Assembly: GCA_017443595.1 (NCBI GenBank)
Contig: JAFSYU010000011.1
Location: 1-49,948, forward strand
DNA: 49,948 nt
From: Clostridia bacterium
GTDB taxonomy: Bacteria; Bacillota; Clostridia; Oscillospirales; CAG-272
Direction: 5' to 3'
The position numbers were made by a program, and so were the translations under genes. The notes beneath the pieces were generated by a model. That model made no database searches. It saw only the letters and a program-made list of their open reading frames with translations, and had not been told where the DNA came from. Within the stretch, counting starts at the first letter, position 1. Every line of letters starts with the position of its first letter. Shown in pieces: positions 1 through 7,853 of the stretch.

Positions 1-217
1 AACTACCTCGCTTTAAAAAGTGTGTCTATGTAACGGCTCTTGTTAGGAGACGGGATCACGATTTCGCGTTCCGCCTGTGATCCGAAGGCAATGGAACGTG
101 TGCGGTGATTTCGTTAGCTCACCTCAGGCATTGTCGGGCGTGAAGCCCGCAAATATGTTGACACCGATATTCAGTTTTCGTGCTTTTCCCGCATAAAGCG
201 ACAAAATCACAATTATC
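1..217 (-). other. Long structured leader running off the left edge
   Basis: No convincing gene lies here. The minus strand downstream of the SOS-type promoter (218-246) reads as a leader of about 210 nt with several short hairpins; one pairs GGATCAC with GTGATCC across positions 49-81. The last bases before the edge contain GAGGT on the minus strand (about 4-8), which could be a ribosome binding site for a gene starting just outside the window. The gene itself cannot be seen. Confidence 0.35.
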
Positions 218-246
218 ATTATACAGAACATTTGTTCGTTTGTCAA
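218..246 (-). promoter_or_regulatory. SigA promoter overlapped by a LexA-type SOS box
   Basis: On the minus strand there is a perfect -35 TTGACA (241-246), a 17-bp spacer and a perfect -10 TATAAT (218-223). The spacer holds CGAACAAATGTTCT (225-238), which fits the Firmicute LexA/DinR operator pattern CGAAC-N4-GTTCG with one end mismatch. A repressor bound there would block RNA polymerase, so the transcript heading off the left edge is probably DNA-damage inducible. Confidence 0.75.
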
Positions 247-275
247 GAGGTTTTTTAAAAAAGTCGTCAACAAAC

Positions 276-320
276 GAAAATCCTTCGGGAAATCTCCCCG
301 AAGACAGTAGATTTTTTAAC
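276..320. terminator. Hairpin between divergent promoters
   Basis: CTTCGGG pairs with CCCGAAG around 284-303, and a short T run follows at about 312-317 on the plus strand. The T run is separated from the stem by about 9 bases, so its activity as an intrinsic terminator is uncertain. It lies between the SOS promoter and the methyltransferase gene. Confidence 0.35.
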
Positions 321-422
321 ACTTTTATGATATATTGGTTTTAAACGGAGACTATTTAAGTCTCAATTATCTAAGGAGCACGAGGAAACATTGATACAAT
401 GATTCCTTATGAGGAGGTTTTT

Positions 423-1220
423 ATGCCTGCAATTAAAGGATTAGAATGGACTTTTGACACTGTGGCGTCGAATTACGAGAAAATGCGTCCCGGTTACGTC
501 GACGAATTGTACCAAACGATTTTCAGATACATCCCCATTGATGAAAACAGTAACGTCGTCGAGGTGGGAAGCGGAGCCGGACAAGCTACTGCGCCGTTAT
601 TGAAAACTGGCTGCAGATTGACTGCGGTCGAATACGGGGAAAAGTTTTCTCAGCTGTTAAAAGCAAAATTCAAAGAGTACCCAAAGTTCTCGGTCATTAC
701 GGGGAAATATGAAGAAATCGAACTCGAAAATGATTATTATAATCTTGTGTATTCCGCATCGGCTTTTCACTGGATACCGGAAAAAGCCGGGTATGAAAAA
801 GTGTTCTCTATGCTGAAAAGAGGCGGCGCATTTGCGCGTTTTGCAAATCATCCTTACAGATGCAAAAACGATCCCGCTCTCTCGGAAGAGATAGATGATC
901 TATACGATGAATACTACAATAAGTTTTACAATAAAAAGCGTGAAGCGCTGACCGAATATACAGAAGAGCAGGCAAAGGAACGGGCAATGATCGCCGGAAA
1001 ATACGGATTTACGGATATCCGGTACGCTTTATTTTACCGTCAGCGCGTATTCTCTGCGAAGGAATACACAGAACTTCTCGGAACCTATTCAGAGCACGTC
1101 GCACTGGAAGAAACAGTCAGAACTATATTTTTCTCGAAAATTGAAGAAGCAATCAACAAACACGGAGGTCATATCACGATCTATGACACGATCGATTTAC
1201 AATTAGCTAGAAAAGGATAG
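423..1220 (+). CDS. Class I SAM-dependent methyltransferase
   Basis: Predicted 265-residue cytosolic methyltransferase of the UbiE/Methyltransf_11 type acting on an unknown small molecule. Seen in the sequence: the glycine-rich SAM motif VVEVGSGAGQATAPLL near residues 45-60, an acidic residue ending the next strand (TAVEYG), and the post-motif NLVYSASAFHWI near 105. No DNA-methylase (D/N/S)PP(Y/F) motif is present, so it is not an obvious partner for the nuclease-like gene 14 bp downstream. An upstream in-frame ATG exists at 399, but GAGGAGG sits ideally before the ATG at 423, so that start is chosen. The gene is AT-rich compared with the core genes. Substrate unknown. Confidence 0.8.
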   Translation: MPAIKGLEWTFDTVASNYEKMRPGYVDELYQTIFRYIPIDENSNVVEVGSGAGQATAPLLKTGCRLTAVEYGEKFSQLLKAKFKEYPKFSVITGKYEEIELENDYYNLVYSASAFHWIPEKAGYEKVFSMLKRGGAFARFANHPYRCKNDPALSEEIDDLYDEYYNKFYNKKREALTEYTEEQAKERAMIAGKYGFTDIRYALFYRQRVFSAKEYTELLGTYSEHVALEETVRTIFFSKIEEAINKHGGHITIYDTIDLQLARKG

Positions 1221-1234
1221 ATGGAGGATAAATA

Positions 1235-2194
1235 ATGAAGGCGGGCAGAGCTTTTGAACTGTTTGTAAAACACATTTTGATGAACATAGGTTTTTCCGAG
1301 GTGTCTTCCGATGGAATCTATGTGTTTGATGGCGCTCCGGGACAAATGCTGCAAGGTTTAGGGGAAGCACATAACGCAGATGTTCTTTTGGACCCACCTG
1401 TACAGACTCCTTTTTATTCTCGAACAAGATTGTTGATTGAGTGTAAGGATTACCAATCAAGAGTCGGAATTGGTACTGTCCGAAGTGTATTAGGGCTCCG
1501 AGAAGATATTAATCATTTTGATATTGTGGATAAAGAAGAACTATTGTCCCGGCGCCGTCAAAACCGTCGCGGCGTTTTAATTGACTATGAAAGATATAGT
1601 TATCAAGTAGCAATTGCCGCTATTAATGGTTTTACTCAACAAGCTCAAAAATTTGCGGCGACTTATCGTATTCCGTTAATTTCATTTGAACGTCTTCCTT
1701 TTTGGAGTGGTTTTCTTAGAATCCTCAAAGGATTTAATCCAGAGTATGATAACAATACTGGTCGTAGATACACACAACTATTTGATCATTCTGCAGAGAT
1801 AACTGAAGAGCATATCATCAGTTTTTCAAACGAAATAGGTAACCGAATGGCAGTAGCTATAACGGGATCTGGACAATTATTGTTTTTATACCGTGAATGT
1901 GGTGAACAAAACCAGTTTGACGATTATTACTCTTTACATTGGTCTTCTCCGGATCATCCGTGGATTTTAAGATCTGGAGACAATTCATATAAGTTTCAAC
2001 TCCCTGAAAGTATTATGAAACAATGGTTAGACAATTCATCCAACGATCTTGAAATGAAACGAGAAGCGTTTAATTGCAAGGCAAACTATTTATCGAATAT
2101 GATTGTTTATTATTCCGAAAATGGTCGTCCTTTTGTAAAGATGATTTCAATCGATAAATATGGACTTGAAAATGCACGAGAAAGGCTCAGATAA
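1235..2194 (+). CDS. PD-(D/E)xK nuclease-like hypothetical protein
   Basis: A 319-residue protein I cannot assign to a named family. Its N-terminal 150 residues look like a restriction-endonuclease fold: an early helix with Glu8 (GRAFELFV), Asp49 in NADVLLD, then Glu69-Cys-Lys71 in LLIECKDYQ. This is the spacing of a PD-(D/E)xK site as in Mrr-like or Holliday-junction-resolvase-like enzymes. The C-terminal half (from about 180) has no recognised motif. TGGAGG lies 9 bp before the ATG. It follows the methyltransferase closely and may be cotranscribed. Low G+C and lack of core-gene neighbours suggest horizontal acquisition. A defence or DNA-repair role is possible but inferred. Confidence 0.6.
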   Translation: MKAGRAFELFVKHILMNIGFSEVSSDGIYVFDGAPGQMLQGLGEAHNADVLLDPPVQTPFYSRTRLLIECKDYQSRVGIGTVRSVLGLREDINHFDIVDKEELLSRRRQNRRGVLIDYERYSYQVAIAAINGFTQQAQKFAATYRIPLISFERLPFWSGFLRILKGFNPEYDNNTGRRYTQLFDHSAEITEEHIISFSNEIGNRMAVAITGSGQLLFLYRECGEQNQFDDYYSLHWSSPDHPWILRSGDNSYKFQLPESIMKQWLDNSSNDLEMKREAFNCKANYLSNMIVYYSENGRPFVKMISIDKYGLENARERLR

Positions 2195-2447
2195 TTGATT
2201 CGTTTATTAAAGTTGGATAGTGAAAAAAGGTTATGTGAAAAAATCTTTGTCTTAGTTTAGCAAGCAAATCCCGCCTGTCTTCTCAGCCTCTTGTTAGCGA
2301 GAGATCCCTAATACTCCAAAAGAAGCGGAGCGTCTATAGGAACAAGATTCTATGTTCTGTAAATAGTATGCAAGGCTTACGATAAAAACTCCATTAAAAG
2401 ATGTAGATTATAGTTGTCAACTGTTGTGCTAGTGTATAAAGCGTGAA
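2195..2447. other. AT-rich intergenic stretch
   Basis: About 250 bases between the nuclease-like gene and the TnpV remnant. I find no reading frame with a ribosome binding site, no tRNA and no clear promoter. The base composition resembles the upstream accessory genes, so it probably belongs to the same acquired patch. Confidence 0.4.
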
Positions 2448-2480
2448 TAAAAATTGCGAGGCGGGGATTGCTCTCCGCCT
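2448..2480 (-). terminator. Intrinsic terminator after the TnpV-like gene
   Basis: On the minus strand AGGCGG (2475-2480) pairs with CCGCCT (2459-2464), and CGCAATTTTTA follows. It lies 10 bp beyond the stop of the TnpV-like gene. Confidence 0.55.
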
Positions 2481-2490
2481 TACGCTGTTG

Positions 2491-2868
2491 TTAATTGTAT
2501 ATAATTTCGTTTAAGACGATTTCTTCCGCGCGGTTGCGAATAGAATTCATCTGTTGAACCCAGCCGAGTTGATCGTGCCTTTTGAGCGCTTCATCAACAC
2601 CCTCGTCCTTTGCCATTTGCTTAACAAGCTGAAAGAGCATTTCTTCCGCTTGCTCGTTGACATCGGCAAGGTAATCCGGCAGTTTGCCCTCGATCAACAG
2701 CACCGTATAAATCGCTTTCTTACACCGTCTGAGGTAGCGAAGATGCCGCTTCCCCCATATTCCGATAGGGCGACATTTCTCCGTCTCGTCATCCCCGGCG
2801 AGAAAATAGTAGTCGCCTATCAATTCATATTTCAGACCGGTTTTTTCATCTGTAATGCACTTTTCCAT
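2491..2868 (-). CDS. TnpV-like transposon-encoded protein
   Basis: A 125-residue protein resembling the small TnpV proteins found in clostridial mobile elements of the Tn4451/Tn5397 type; their biochemical role is not established. Recognisable parts are the N-terminal DEKTGLKYELIGDYY, the central GIWGKRHLRYLRRCKKAIYTVLLIEGKL and the acidic helical C-terminus with MLFQLVKQMAKDEGVDEALK. GGAGGA lies 9 bp before the ATG. No recombinase, mobilisation gene or inverted repeat is visible nearby, so this is probably a leftover of a larger element that also brought the neighbouring AT-rich genes. Confidence 0.7.
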   Translation of the reverse strand: MEKCITDEKTGLKYELIGDYYFLAGDDETEKCRPIGIWGKRHLRYLRRCKKAIYTVLLIEGKLPDYLADVNEQAEEMLFQLVKQMAKDEGVDEALKRHDQLGWVQQMNSIRNRAEEIVLNEIIYN

Positions 2869-2935
2869 TTGAGTAATCCTCCGATATAAATTGAATTTGT
2901 CCTATGAATTCAATCATTCCGGCTGATTACAAAAG

Positions 2936-2977
2936 CCGAAGGGAGAAGCTACTTCCTTACGTAGCCTCTCCCTTCGG
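2936..2977 (-). terminator. Strong hairpin after tRNA-Ser
   Basis: CCGAAGGGAGA plus GCTAC pairs with GTAGC plus TCTCCCTTCGG around a short loop, with a single bulged A. On the minus strand it directly follows tRNA-Ser(GCT) and is followed by CTTTTG; on the plus strand GATGTTTTTT follows. It could end transcription from both sides. Confidence 0.6.
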
Positions 2978-2992
2978 GATGTTTTTTGTTAA

Positions 2993-3080
2993 CGGAGAAG
3001 GAGAGATTCGAACTCTCGCGGCAGTTTCCCACCCTACACCCTTAGCAGGGGCGCCTCTTCACCGGCTTGAGTACTTCTCC
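2993..3080 (-). tRNA. tRNA-Ser (anticodon GCT)
   Basis: Minus-strand cloverleaf of 88 nt. The acceptor GGAGAAG (3080-3074) pairs with CTTCTCC (3000-2994), with discriminator G at 2993. The anticodon loop CTGCTAA gives anticodon GCT, reading AGC/AGU. A long variable arm typical of serine tRNAs precedes the T arm GAGAGTTCGAATCTCTC. CCA is not encoded. Confidence 0.93.
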
Positions 3081-3111
3081 ATGTGAATTACTTTATTCGA
3101 TTTAGTTTGAA

Positions 3112-3238
3112 TGAAATCGAGGCTTCGCCTCGGCGAAATCAAAGCCCGCGCTTTGGTGAAATCGGATGCTTCGCATCCGGTGAAATTGAATCCGTAAACG
3201 GATTCAATTGAAAATTCTCACTGTGTGAGAATTTTCTG
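3112..3238. repeat. Array of short hairpins separated by GAAATC
   Basis: Between the two tRNA-Ser genes lie five back-to-back perfect or near-perfect small palindromes: GAGGC-TTC-GCCTC, AAAGC-CCGC-GCTTT, GGATGC-TTC-GCATCC, GAATCCG-TAAA-CGGATTC and GAAAATTCTCAC-TGTGTGAGAATTTTC. The first four are joined by spacers of the form (G)GTGAAATC or GCGAAATC. The same spacer-plus-hairpin style recurs at 45299-45590. Function unknown. Confidence 0.7.
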
Positions 3239-3239
3239 G

Positions 3240-3326
3240 CGGAGAGAGTGGGATTCGAACCCACGGCCCGCAAAGCGAGTCACTGGTTTTCAAGACCAGC
3301 TCCTTAAACCACTCGGACATCTCTCC
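3240..3326 (-). tRNA. tRNA-Ser (anticodon TGA)
   Basis: Minus-strand cloverleaf of 87 nt. The acceptor GGAGAGA (3326-3320) pairs with TCTCTCC (3247-3241), with discriminator G at 3240. The anticodon loop CTTGAAA in the stem GGT..ACC gives TGA (UCA codons). A long variable arm and T arm GTGGGTTCGAATCCCAC are present. No encoded CCA. Confidence 0.93.
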
Positions 3327-3409
3327 GTATCTTTGGATACCGTGAGATGTATGATACCACATTTGCACTTAAATGTCAAGTTATTTTTTTAAAATATTTT
3401 GATTTTGCC

Positions 3410-3967
3410 TTAATTACTTACAGACGACGCCATATCAAACACCATTCCAAACTTTTTCGGTATTTCATCCTCTTTATAGAGCTTGAAATACACGCCGTCG
3501 CCGCGTCTGAAGTAGAGCTTTACATATCCGTAATCCGGTATGCCGTAATCGGTGTTTGACGCGAGAGTAAAGCTGTCGCCAAAAAACTCCGTGGCGGCTT
3601 CCGGAACTCCGAGCAGAACGGTCTTTTCCTGTGCCGTGTCCGCCTCCGCGCCGTTTGAATAAACGTGCGCGCGTCTTTCTTCAACGTCGAGAAAATAAAA
3701 CGCGGAAGTTATACCGTATTCCTTTTCAAGCTCCGGCAAAGACACCTCCGCCATTACGGCGTAGACCGTGGAGCCGCGTTTATTGCTCTCTATTCCGAGC
3801 TGCTCCGCTGCCGTGCGGTAATCCTTCGTTATCAGCTCCGCCTTGCGCTCCGTGTATACCTTTGACGGTATTATCCTGCCGGGATGGTTTATCTGATACG
3901 CCGCGGCAAGCGCGCCGAATATCAGAAGCGCGGACAGGATGACCGCGTAAATATACGGTTTTTTCAT
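3410..3967 (-). CDS. Membrane-anchored hypothetical protein
   Basis: A 185-residue protein not recognised as a known family. Residues 1-25 form an uncleaved-looking signal anchor (MKKPY then a 17-residue hydrophobic stretch). The remainder is predicted extracytoplasmic, with alternating hydrophobic residues typical of a small beta-rich domain (VYAVMAEVSLPELEKEYG, then YGYVKLYFRRGDGVYFKLY). Its ATG overlaps the stop of mgsA by one base (TAATG), so the two are translationally coupled. It is the last gene of the minD-mgsA run. No catalytic motif is visible. Confidence 0.6.
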   Translation of the reverse strand: MKKPYIYAVILSALLIFGALAAAYQINHPGRIIPSKVYTERKAELITKDYRTAAEQLGIESNKRGSTVYAVMAEVSLPELEKEYGITSAFYFLDVEERRAHVYSNGAEADTAQEKTVLLGVPEAATEFFGDSFTLASNTDYGIPDYGYVKLYFRRGDGVYFKLYKEDEIPKKFGMVFDMASSVSN

Positions 3968-4404
3968 TACTGCTGGCCGTTTTTGCGGTTGAGATTGTAC
4001 TCCGAACGCGGATTGACTATCTCGCGCCAGTCAAGGTCGCCGTTGTCAAGCGCGCGTATCAGTATTTCCGCCGTGGCGATATTCGTAGCAACGGGAACGT
4101 TGTGGATATCGCACATCCTTATGAGATTCGCCTCCGTCTCCGACATCGGCTCACCTCCGGACGTATCTCTGAAGTACAGAAGTATATCTATTTCGTTATA
4201 TGCAATTCTTGATAAGATCTGCTGTTCTCCGCCGTGAGTGCCGGGCAGAAGACGCTCTATTTTCAAACCCGTGGCATCGGCGATGTATTTTCCCGTAATG
4301 CTCGTGGCGCAAAGATTGTGCTTGCTCAGAATACCGCAGTATGCTATGCAAAGCTGCGTCATAAGTTCTTTCTTTTTATCGTGGGCAACGAGTGCTATTT
4401 CCAT
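3967..4404 (-). CDS. mgsA: Methylglyoxal synthase
   Basis: Converts dihydroxyacetone phosphate to methylglyoxal and phosphate, a cytosolic bypass of lower glycolysis that relieves sugar-phosphate stress. At 145 residues it matches the family length. Family features are visible: N-terminal ALVAHDKKKELM, the phosphate-binding TSITGKYIAD-TG, LPGTHGGEQQI, the catalytic-Asp region DILLYFRDTSGGEP, then CDIHNVPVATNIATAEILI. It lies 48 bp downstream of the minD-like gene, an arrangement common in Clostridia. Confidence 0.93.
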   Translation of the reverse strand: MEIALVAHDKKKELMTQLCIAYCGILSKHNLCATSITGKYIADATGLKIERLLPGTHGGEQQILSRIAYNEIDILLYFRDTSGGEPMSETEANLIRMCDIHNVPVATNIATAEILIRALDNGDLDWREIVNPRSEYNLNRKNGQQ

Positions 4405-4452
4405 ATCCTCATCCGCCTTTCTTCATTTATATATAATTTTACACTATACTGA

Positions 4453-5238
4453 CTATTTTGTCAATACCTTTTTTCTTTTAACGCCGGATACGCCGTAAAG
4501 TACGGGACGCGGGCGCTGCCCGGTCTCTTCACACAAAAGCCTTTGTACAATGTTGTCAAACGCTTTTGATGAAACGAACGCGTCCGTATCCGCCAGAACG
4601 CCTTTTTCCTGTGCGAACATAAGCGTCCGGTCGTACGGGACCACGCCCAAAAGCGGCGTTTTTGTCGCGTCTATCATATCAAGCATTCCGGCTCTTTTGC
4701 TTTCGCTTACAGAACGGCTGTCAAAGCAGTTTATCAAAAGTCTGCATTTTATGCCGTTTTCGCGTAAGCGTTTCGCGGTTTTCTCCGCGCCTCTTACGGA
4801 AGTCGGGTTATGCGTCGCAACGACTATCGCCTCGTCCGCGCATTTTGATGCAACGGCGAGCGTTATCGAATCCGCGCCGGGCGTGTCGAGTATAACGTAA
4901 TCGTACCCGGCAAACAGATTTTTGAGTTTTTTTGCAAAATCGTCCGGCTCTATTTCATCCGTGCATTTGAACGGCGCGCCGAGCAGGAACAGATTCGTAT
5001 TGGAGGTGAATTTCACCGTGCAGTCTTCGGCCGGCCTTCTTCCGTAGACCGCGTCGCATATATCAAAAAGCAGTCTGTCCTCGCAGCCGGTTATGAGATC
5101 GAGCGTACCGAGATCGAAATCAAGGTCGCACAGAAGCGTGCGTTTGCCCGCGCGCGCCAGCTTTGACGCAAGGTTTGCGGCGGCTGTCGATTTTCCCACG
5201 CCGCCCTTGAATGACGTGATAAGTACCGTTTTAGTCAT
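4453..5238 (-). CDS. minD: MinD-like division-site ParA-family ATPase
   Basis: A 261-residue membrane-cycling P-loop ATPase, probably the MinD that places the division septum. The deviant Walker A KGGVGKST is at residues 10-17, with the signature lysine at 10; the switch region is LCDLDFDLGTLDLITG and Walker B is YVILDTPGA near 115. The C-terminal 15 residues are basic and partly hydrophobic and could act as a weak membrane-targeting helix, though a classic MinD amphipathic tail is not obvious. It starts 3 bp after the plsY stop with no good Shine-Dalgarno, implying coupled translation. No minC or minE is adjacent, so another ParA/MinD-like role (flagellar number, for example) remains possible. 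Confidence 0.75.
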   Translation of the reverse strand: MTKTVLITSFKGGVGKSTAAANLASKLARAGKRTLLCDLDFDLGTLDLITGCEDRLLFDICDAVYGRRPAEDCTVKFTSNTNLFLLGAPFKCTDEIEPDDFAKKLKNLFAGYDYVILDTPGADSITLAVASKCADEAIVVATHNPTSVRGAEKTAKRLRENGIKCRLLINCFDSRSVSESKRAGMLDMIDATKTPLLGVVPYDRTLMFAQEKGVLADTDAFVSSKAFDNIVQRLLCEETGQRPRPVLYGVSGVKRKKVLTK

Positions 5239-5241
5239 GGC

Positions 5242-6480
5242 TCAATAGTTGTTTATAATGGCCTGCTTGATTTTATCCGATACTTTGATGTTCTCTTCAG
5301 CTTCGGATAAAAGCCGGTCGGCCTTTTGTTCCGTTACGGCTTGCCTGTATTCGTCAGCGAATATCAGAGCCGCCTGCACTTTTACTATATCGTTAGGCGA
5401 TATATCGTATCCGTATATCCTGTGGCAGTACGTTTCCGCCGTATCGCCTTCAACGCTTCCGTAAAGCGAGGAAACGTCCTTGAAATAGTTTATCGCGGCG
5501 TTCCTGCCCTCGTCAGATATCGCTCTGTTGTCGGACGCCGCGGCGTCTTTTGTGACGAGTATGCGTTTGGCTTTGTTTATCGCCGTCTGCATTATCTCTT
5601 CGTCATGCTCGTCATTCTGAGGCTCATTTTTGAAATACTCGTTTTTCTCGGTCACGAATATAATCCTCAGATACGCGGAGGTCATTCTGTCCTTTTTATA
5701 AGTAACGGCGTATTCCGTTCTGAAAGTGAAAACAATGGCAAGCACCGACGCCGCGGTAAGTACGAGGCAGATCACTATCAGTATCCACTTCGGTAGAAAA
5801 CCGCCGTCCTTGCCCAGGTGTATCTTGTTCTCCTTGCCCTCGCGCAGCCTTTTGATATTAGACCGGTGTTTCCATACAATGATCAGCGCAATTATTATCG
5901 CAGGTATAAGTATGAGCGTCTGCGCGCCGATGAACCTTGCAAGGATTATCGGCATTATCAGGGCGCACGATACGGAGCCGAGCGAAATATATTTTGAAAA
6001 AGCGACTATTATAAAGAATATCGTAAAACAGACGAGAAATACCTTAGGAGCGCAGAAAAGAAGGACCGAGGCAAACGACAAAACGCCTTTACCGCCCTTG
6101 AATTTGAACCATACGGGCCACATATGACCGATGATAGAAGCAAATCCCGCTAAAAACGCCCCGGTCTGTCCCCAGACGAGCGCGCCTAAAAGGCAGGCAA
6201 GTCCGGTTTTACCGACGTCGCCCAAAACGGTTATTATCGCGGCTTTTTTGCCGTAGGTGCGGAGCACGTTCGTCATTCCGGCGTTTCCGCTGCCGCATTC
6301 TCTTATGTCCTTGCCGTAGACTTTTTTGGACAGTATTATCGCCGTGTTTATACTGCCGAGCAGATAGCCCGCGGCGCAGATCAGTATCATTGATATGATG
6401 AAAAGCGCCGTGCCGCTCTGATTTGACAGATATAACAGACCGTAATAGAAAACGTCTTTAAACGCGTAGCCCGGTATCAT
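5242..6480 (-). CDS. plsY: Glycerol-3-phosphate acyltransferase PlsY with C-terminal extension
   Basis: An integral membrane enzyme that transfers the acyl group from acyl-phosphate to glycerol 3-phosphate, the first step of phospholipid synthesis. The PlsY domain occupies about residues 30-225 and shows all three conserved blocks: GYLLGSINTA, GSGNAGMTNVLRTYGKKAA and GHMWPVWFKFKGGKGV. The protein is 412 residues against roughly 200 for the family. After the catalytic domain there is a further membrane segment (LPKWILIVICLVLTAAS) and about 150 residues with an acidic helical end, of unknown function. It starts 2 bp after the der stop. Confidence 0.88.
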   Translation of the reverse strand: MIPGYAFKDVFYYGLLYLSNQSGTALFIISMILICAAGYLLGSINTAIILSKKVYGKDIRECGSGNAGMTNVLRTYGKKAAIITVLGDVGKTGLACLLGALVWGQTGAFLAGFASIIGHMWPVWFKFKGGKGVLSFASVLLFCAPKVFLVCFTIFFIIVAFSKYISLGSVSCALIMPIILARFIGAQTLILIPAIIIALIIVWKHRSNIKRLREGKENKIHLGKDGGFLPKWILIVICLVLTAASVLAIVFTFRTEYAVTYKKDRMTSAYLRIIFVTEKNEYFKNEPQNDEHDEEIMQTAINKAKRILVTKDAAASDNRAISDEGRNAAINYFKDVSSLYGSVEGDTAETYCHRIYGYDISPNDIVKVQAALIFADEYRQAVTEQKADRLLSEAEENIKVSDKIKQAIINNY

Positions 6481-6482
6481 TG

Positions 6483-7805
6483 TTATTCACCCCGCTCTCT
6501 GATAATAAGCTTGATAGGTACGCCGCGGAAACCGAACGTCTCGCGCAGGCGGTTTTCAATATATCTCTGATACGAGAAATGAAACAGTTTTACGCTGTTG
6601 CAGAAAATTACGAAGGTCGTGGGTTGTATCGCCGTTTGCGTCATGTAGTATATTTTGAGCCTTCTGCCTTTGTCGGACGGCGGCTGAACGCGCGTCGTCG
6701 CGTCGTTCAACAGATCGTTAAGCATACCCGTCGTCGCGCGGAACGTCGCCTGACCGTAAACGTAGTTTATATGTTCAAACAGCTTGCCTAAGCGCTGACC
6801 GGTAAGAGCCGAAACGAAGATTATGGGCGCGTACGTCATATACGAGAGCGCTTTATAAATATCGTCCGTGAATTCTTTGACCGTTTTGTTGTCTTTTTCT
6901 ATTTTGTCCCACTTGTTCACGACTATAACGGACGCTTTTCCCGCCTCGTGCGCTATGCCGGCAATTTTTTCATCCTGCTCAGTTATGCCCTCCGACGCGT
7001 CTATCATAATAAGACATACGTCGGCGCGGTCAACGGCGGCTTTTGCGCGCAGAACGCTGTAACGCTCGATGTTATCGGATATTTTGGACTGCTTTCTTAT
7101 GCCCGCGGTGTCTATGAACGTATATTTTCCGTATTCGTTTTCCACCTCGGCGTCGACCGCGTCGCGCGTTGTGCCGGGAATATCTGAAACTATCATACGT
7201 TTCTGACCGATTATTTTATTTACTATAGACGACTTGCCCGCGTTCGGCTTGCCTATCACGGCGACTTTTATGCGGTCGTCCTCTTCCTGCACTCCGTCGT
7301 CGTCCGGGCACTTTTCAAGTATCGCGTCAAGCAGATCGCCCGTACCCGTACCGGACATGGACGAAAGCGCTATGGGATCGTCCGGGAAGCCGAGCTCGTA
7401 GAACTCGTAATATTCAAGCGGCAGATTGCCGACGTTGTCTATCTTGTTTACCGCTACGACGACGGGCTTTTTAGCCTTCTGAAGCATCCGCGCTATTTGA
7501 ACGTCGTCCGCGGTAAGACCGGCGCGTGAGTCTACCATAAAAACTATGACGTCGGACATCTCGATAGCCGTCTGTGCCTGATCGCGCATATGCCTTAATA
7601 TTTCGTTGTCCGTTTTAGGCTCAATGCCGCCGGTATCGGTCACGAGGACGGTCCTGCCGTTCCATTCGACCTCCGTATAAATGCGGTCGCGCGTAACGCC
7701 CGGCGTATCGTCGACTATCGCAATACGCTGACCGGCAAGCTTGTTGAAAAGCGTGCTCTTGCCGACGTTCGGTCTGCCTATTATCGCTACTATCGGTTTT
7801 GACAT
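6483..7805 (-). CDS. der: Ribosome-biogenesis GTPase Der (EngA)
   Basis: Essential double GTPase that assists 50S subunit maturation. At 440 residues it has family length. The first G domain shows GRPNVGKST (10-18), DTPGVTRD and DTGGIEP, with NKID as G4. The second shows GKPNAGKSS (about 187), DIPGTTRD, DTAGIRKQSK and NKWDK. The C-terminal KH-like domain contains RRLKIYYMTQ and ends PIKLIIRERGE. AGGAGAT precedes the ATG by 8 bp. It heads the der-plsY-minD run. Confidence 0.97.
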   Translation of the reverse strand: MSKPIVAIIGRPNVGKSTLFNKLAGQRIAIVDDTPGVTRDRIYTEVEWNGRTVLVTDTGGIEPKTDNEILRHMRDQAQTAIEMSDVIVFMVDSRAGLTADDVQIARMLQKAKKPVVVAVNKIDNVGNLPLEYYEFYELGFPDDPIALSSMSGTGTGDLLDAILEKCPDDDGVQEEDDRIKVAVIGKPNAGKSSIVNKIIGQKRMIVSDIPGTTRDAVDAEVENEYGKYTFIDTAGIRKQSKISDNIERYSVLRAKAAVDRADVCLIMIDASEGITEQDEKIAGIAHEAGKASVIVVNKWDKIEKDNKTVKEFTDDIYKALSYMTYAPIIFVSALTGQRLGKLFEHINYVYGQATFRATTGMLNDLLNDATTRVQPPSDKGRRLKIYYMTQTAIQPTTFVIFCNSVKLFHFSYQRYIENRLRETFGFRGVPIKLIIRERGE

Positions 7806-7853
7806 TATATATCTCCTATAGGTTCTTTCGTAAAAAACGTATCCGATCGGTCT

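Noticed and set aside
119..322. 67-codon minus-strand frame at the left edge
   Set aside because: It crosses the SOS-type promoter and a hairpin and has no ribosome binding site.
423..2194. Restriction-modification pair
   Set aside because: The methyltransferase has small-molecule SAM motifs and no DNA-methylase catalytic motif, so adjacency to the nuclease-like gene is not enough.
2904..3086. 60-codon plus-strand frame over tRNA-Ser(GCT)
   Set aside because: It is the complement of the tRNA and its terminator.
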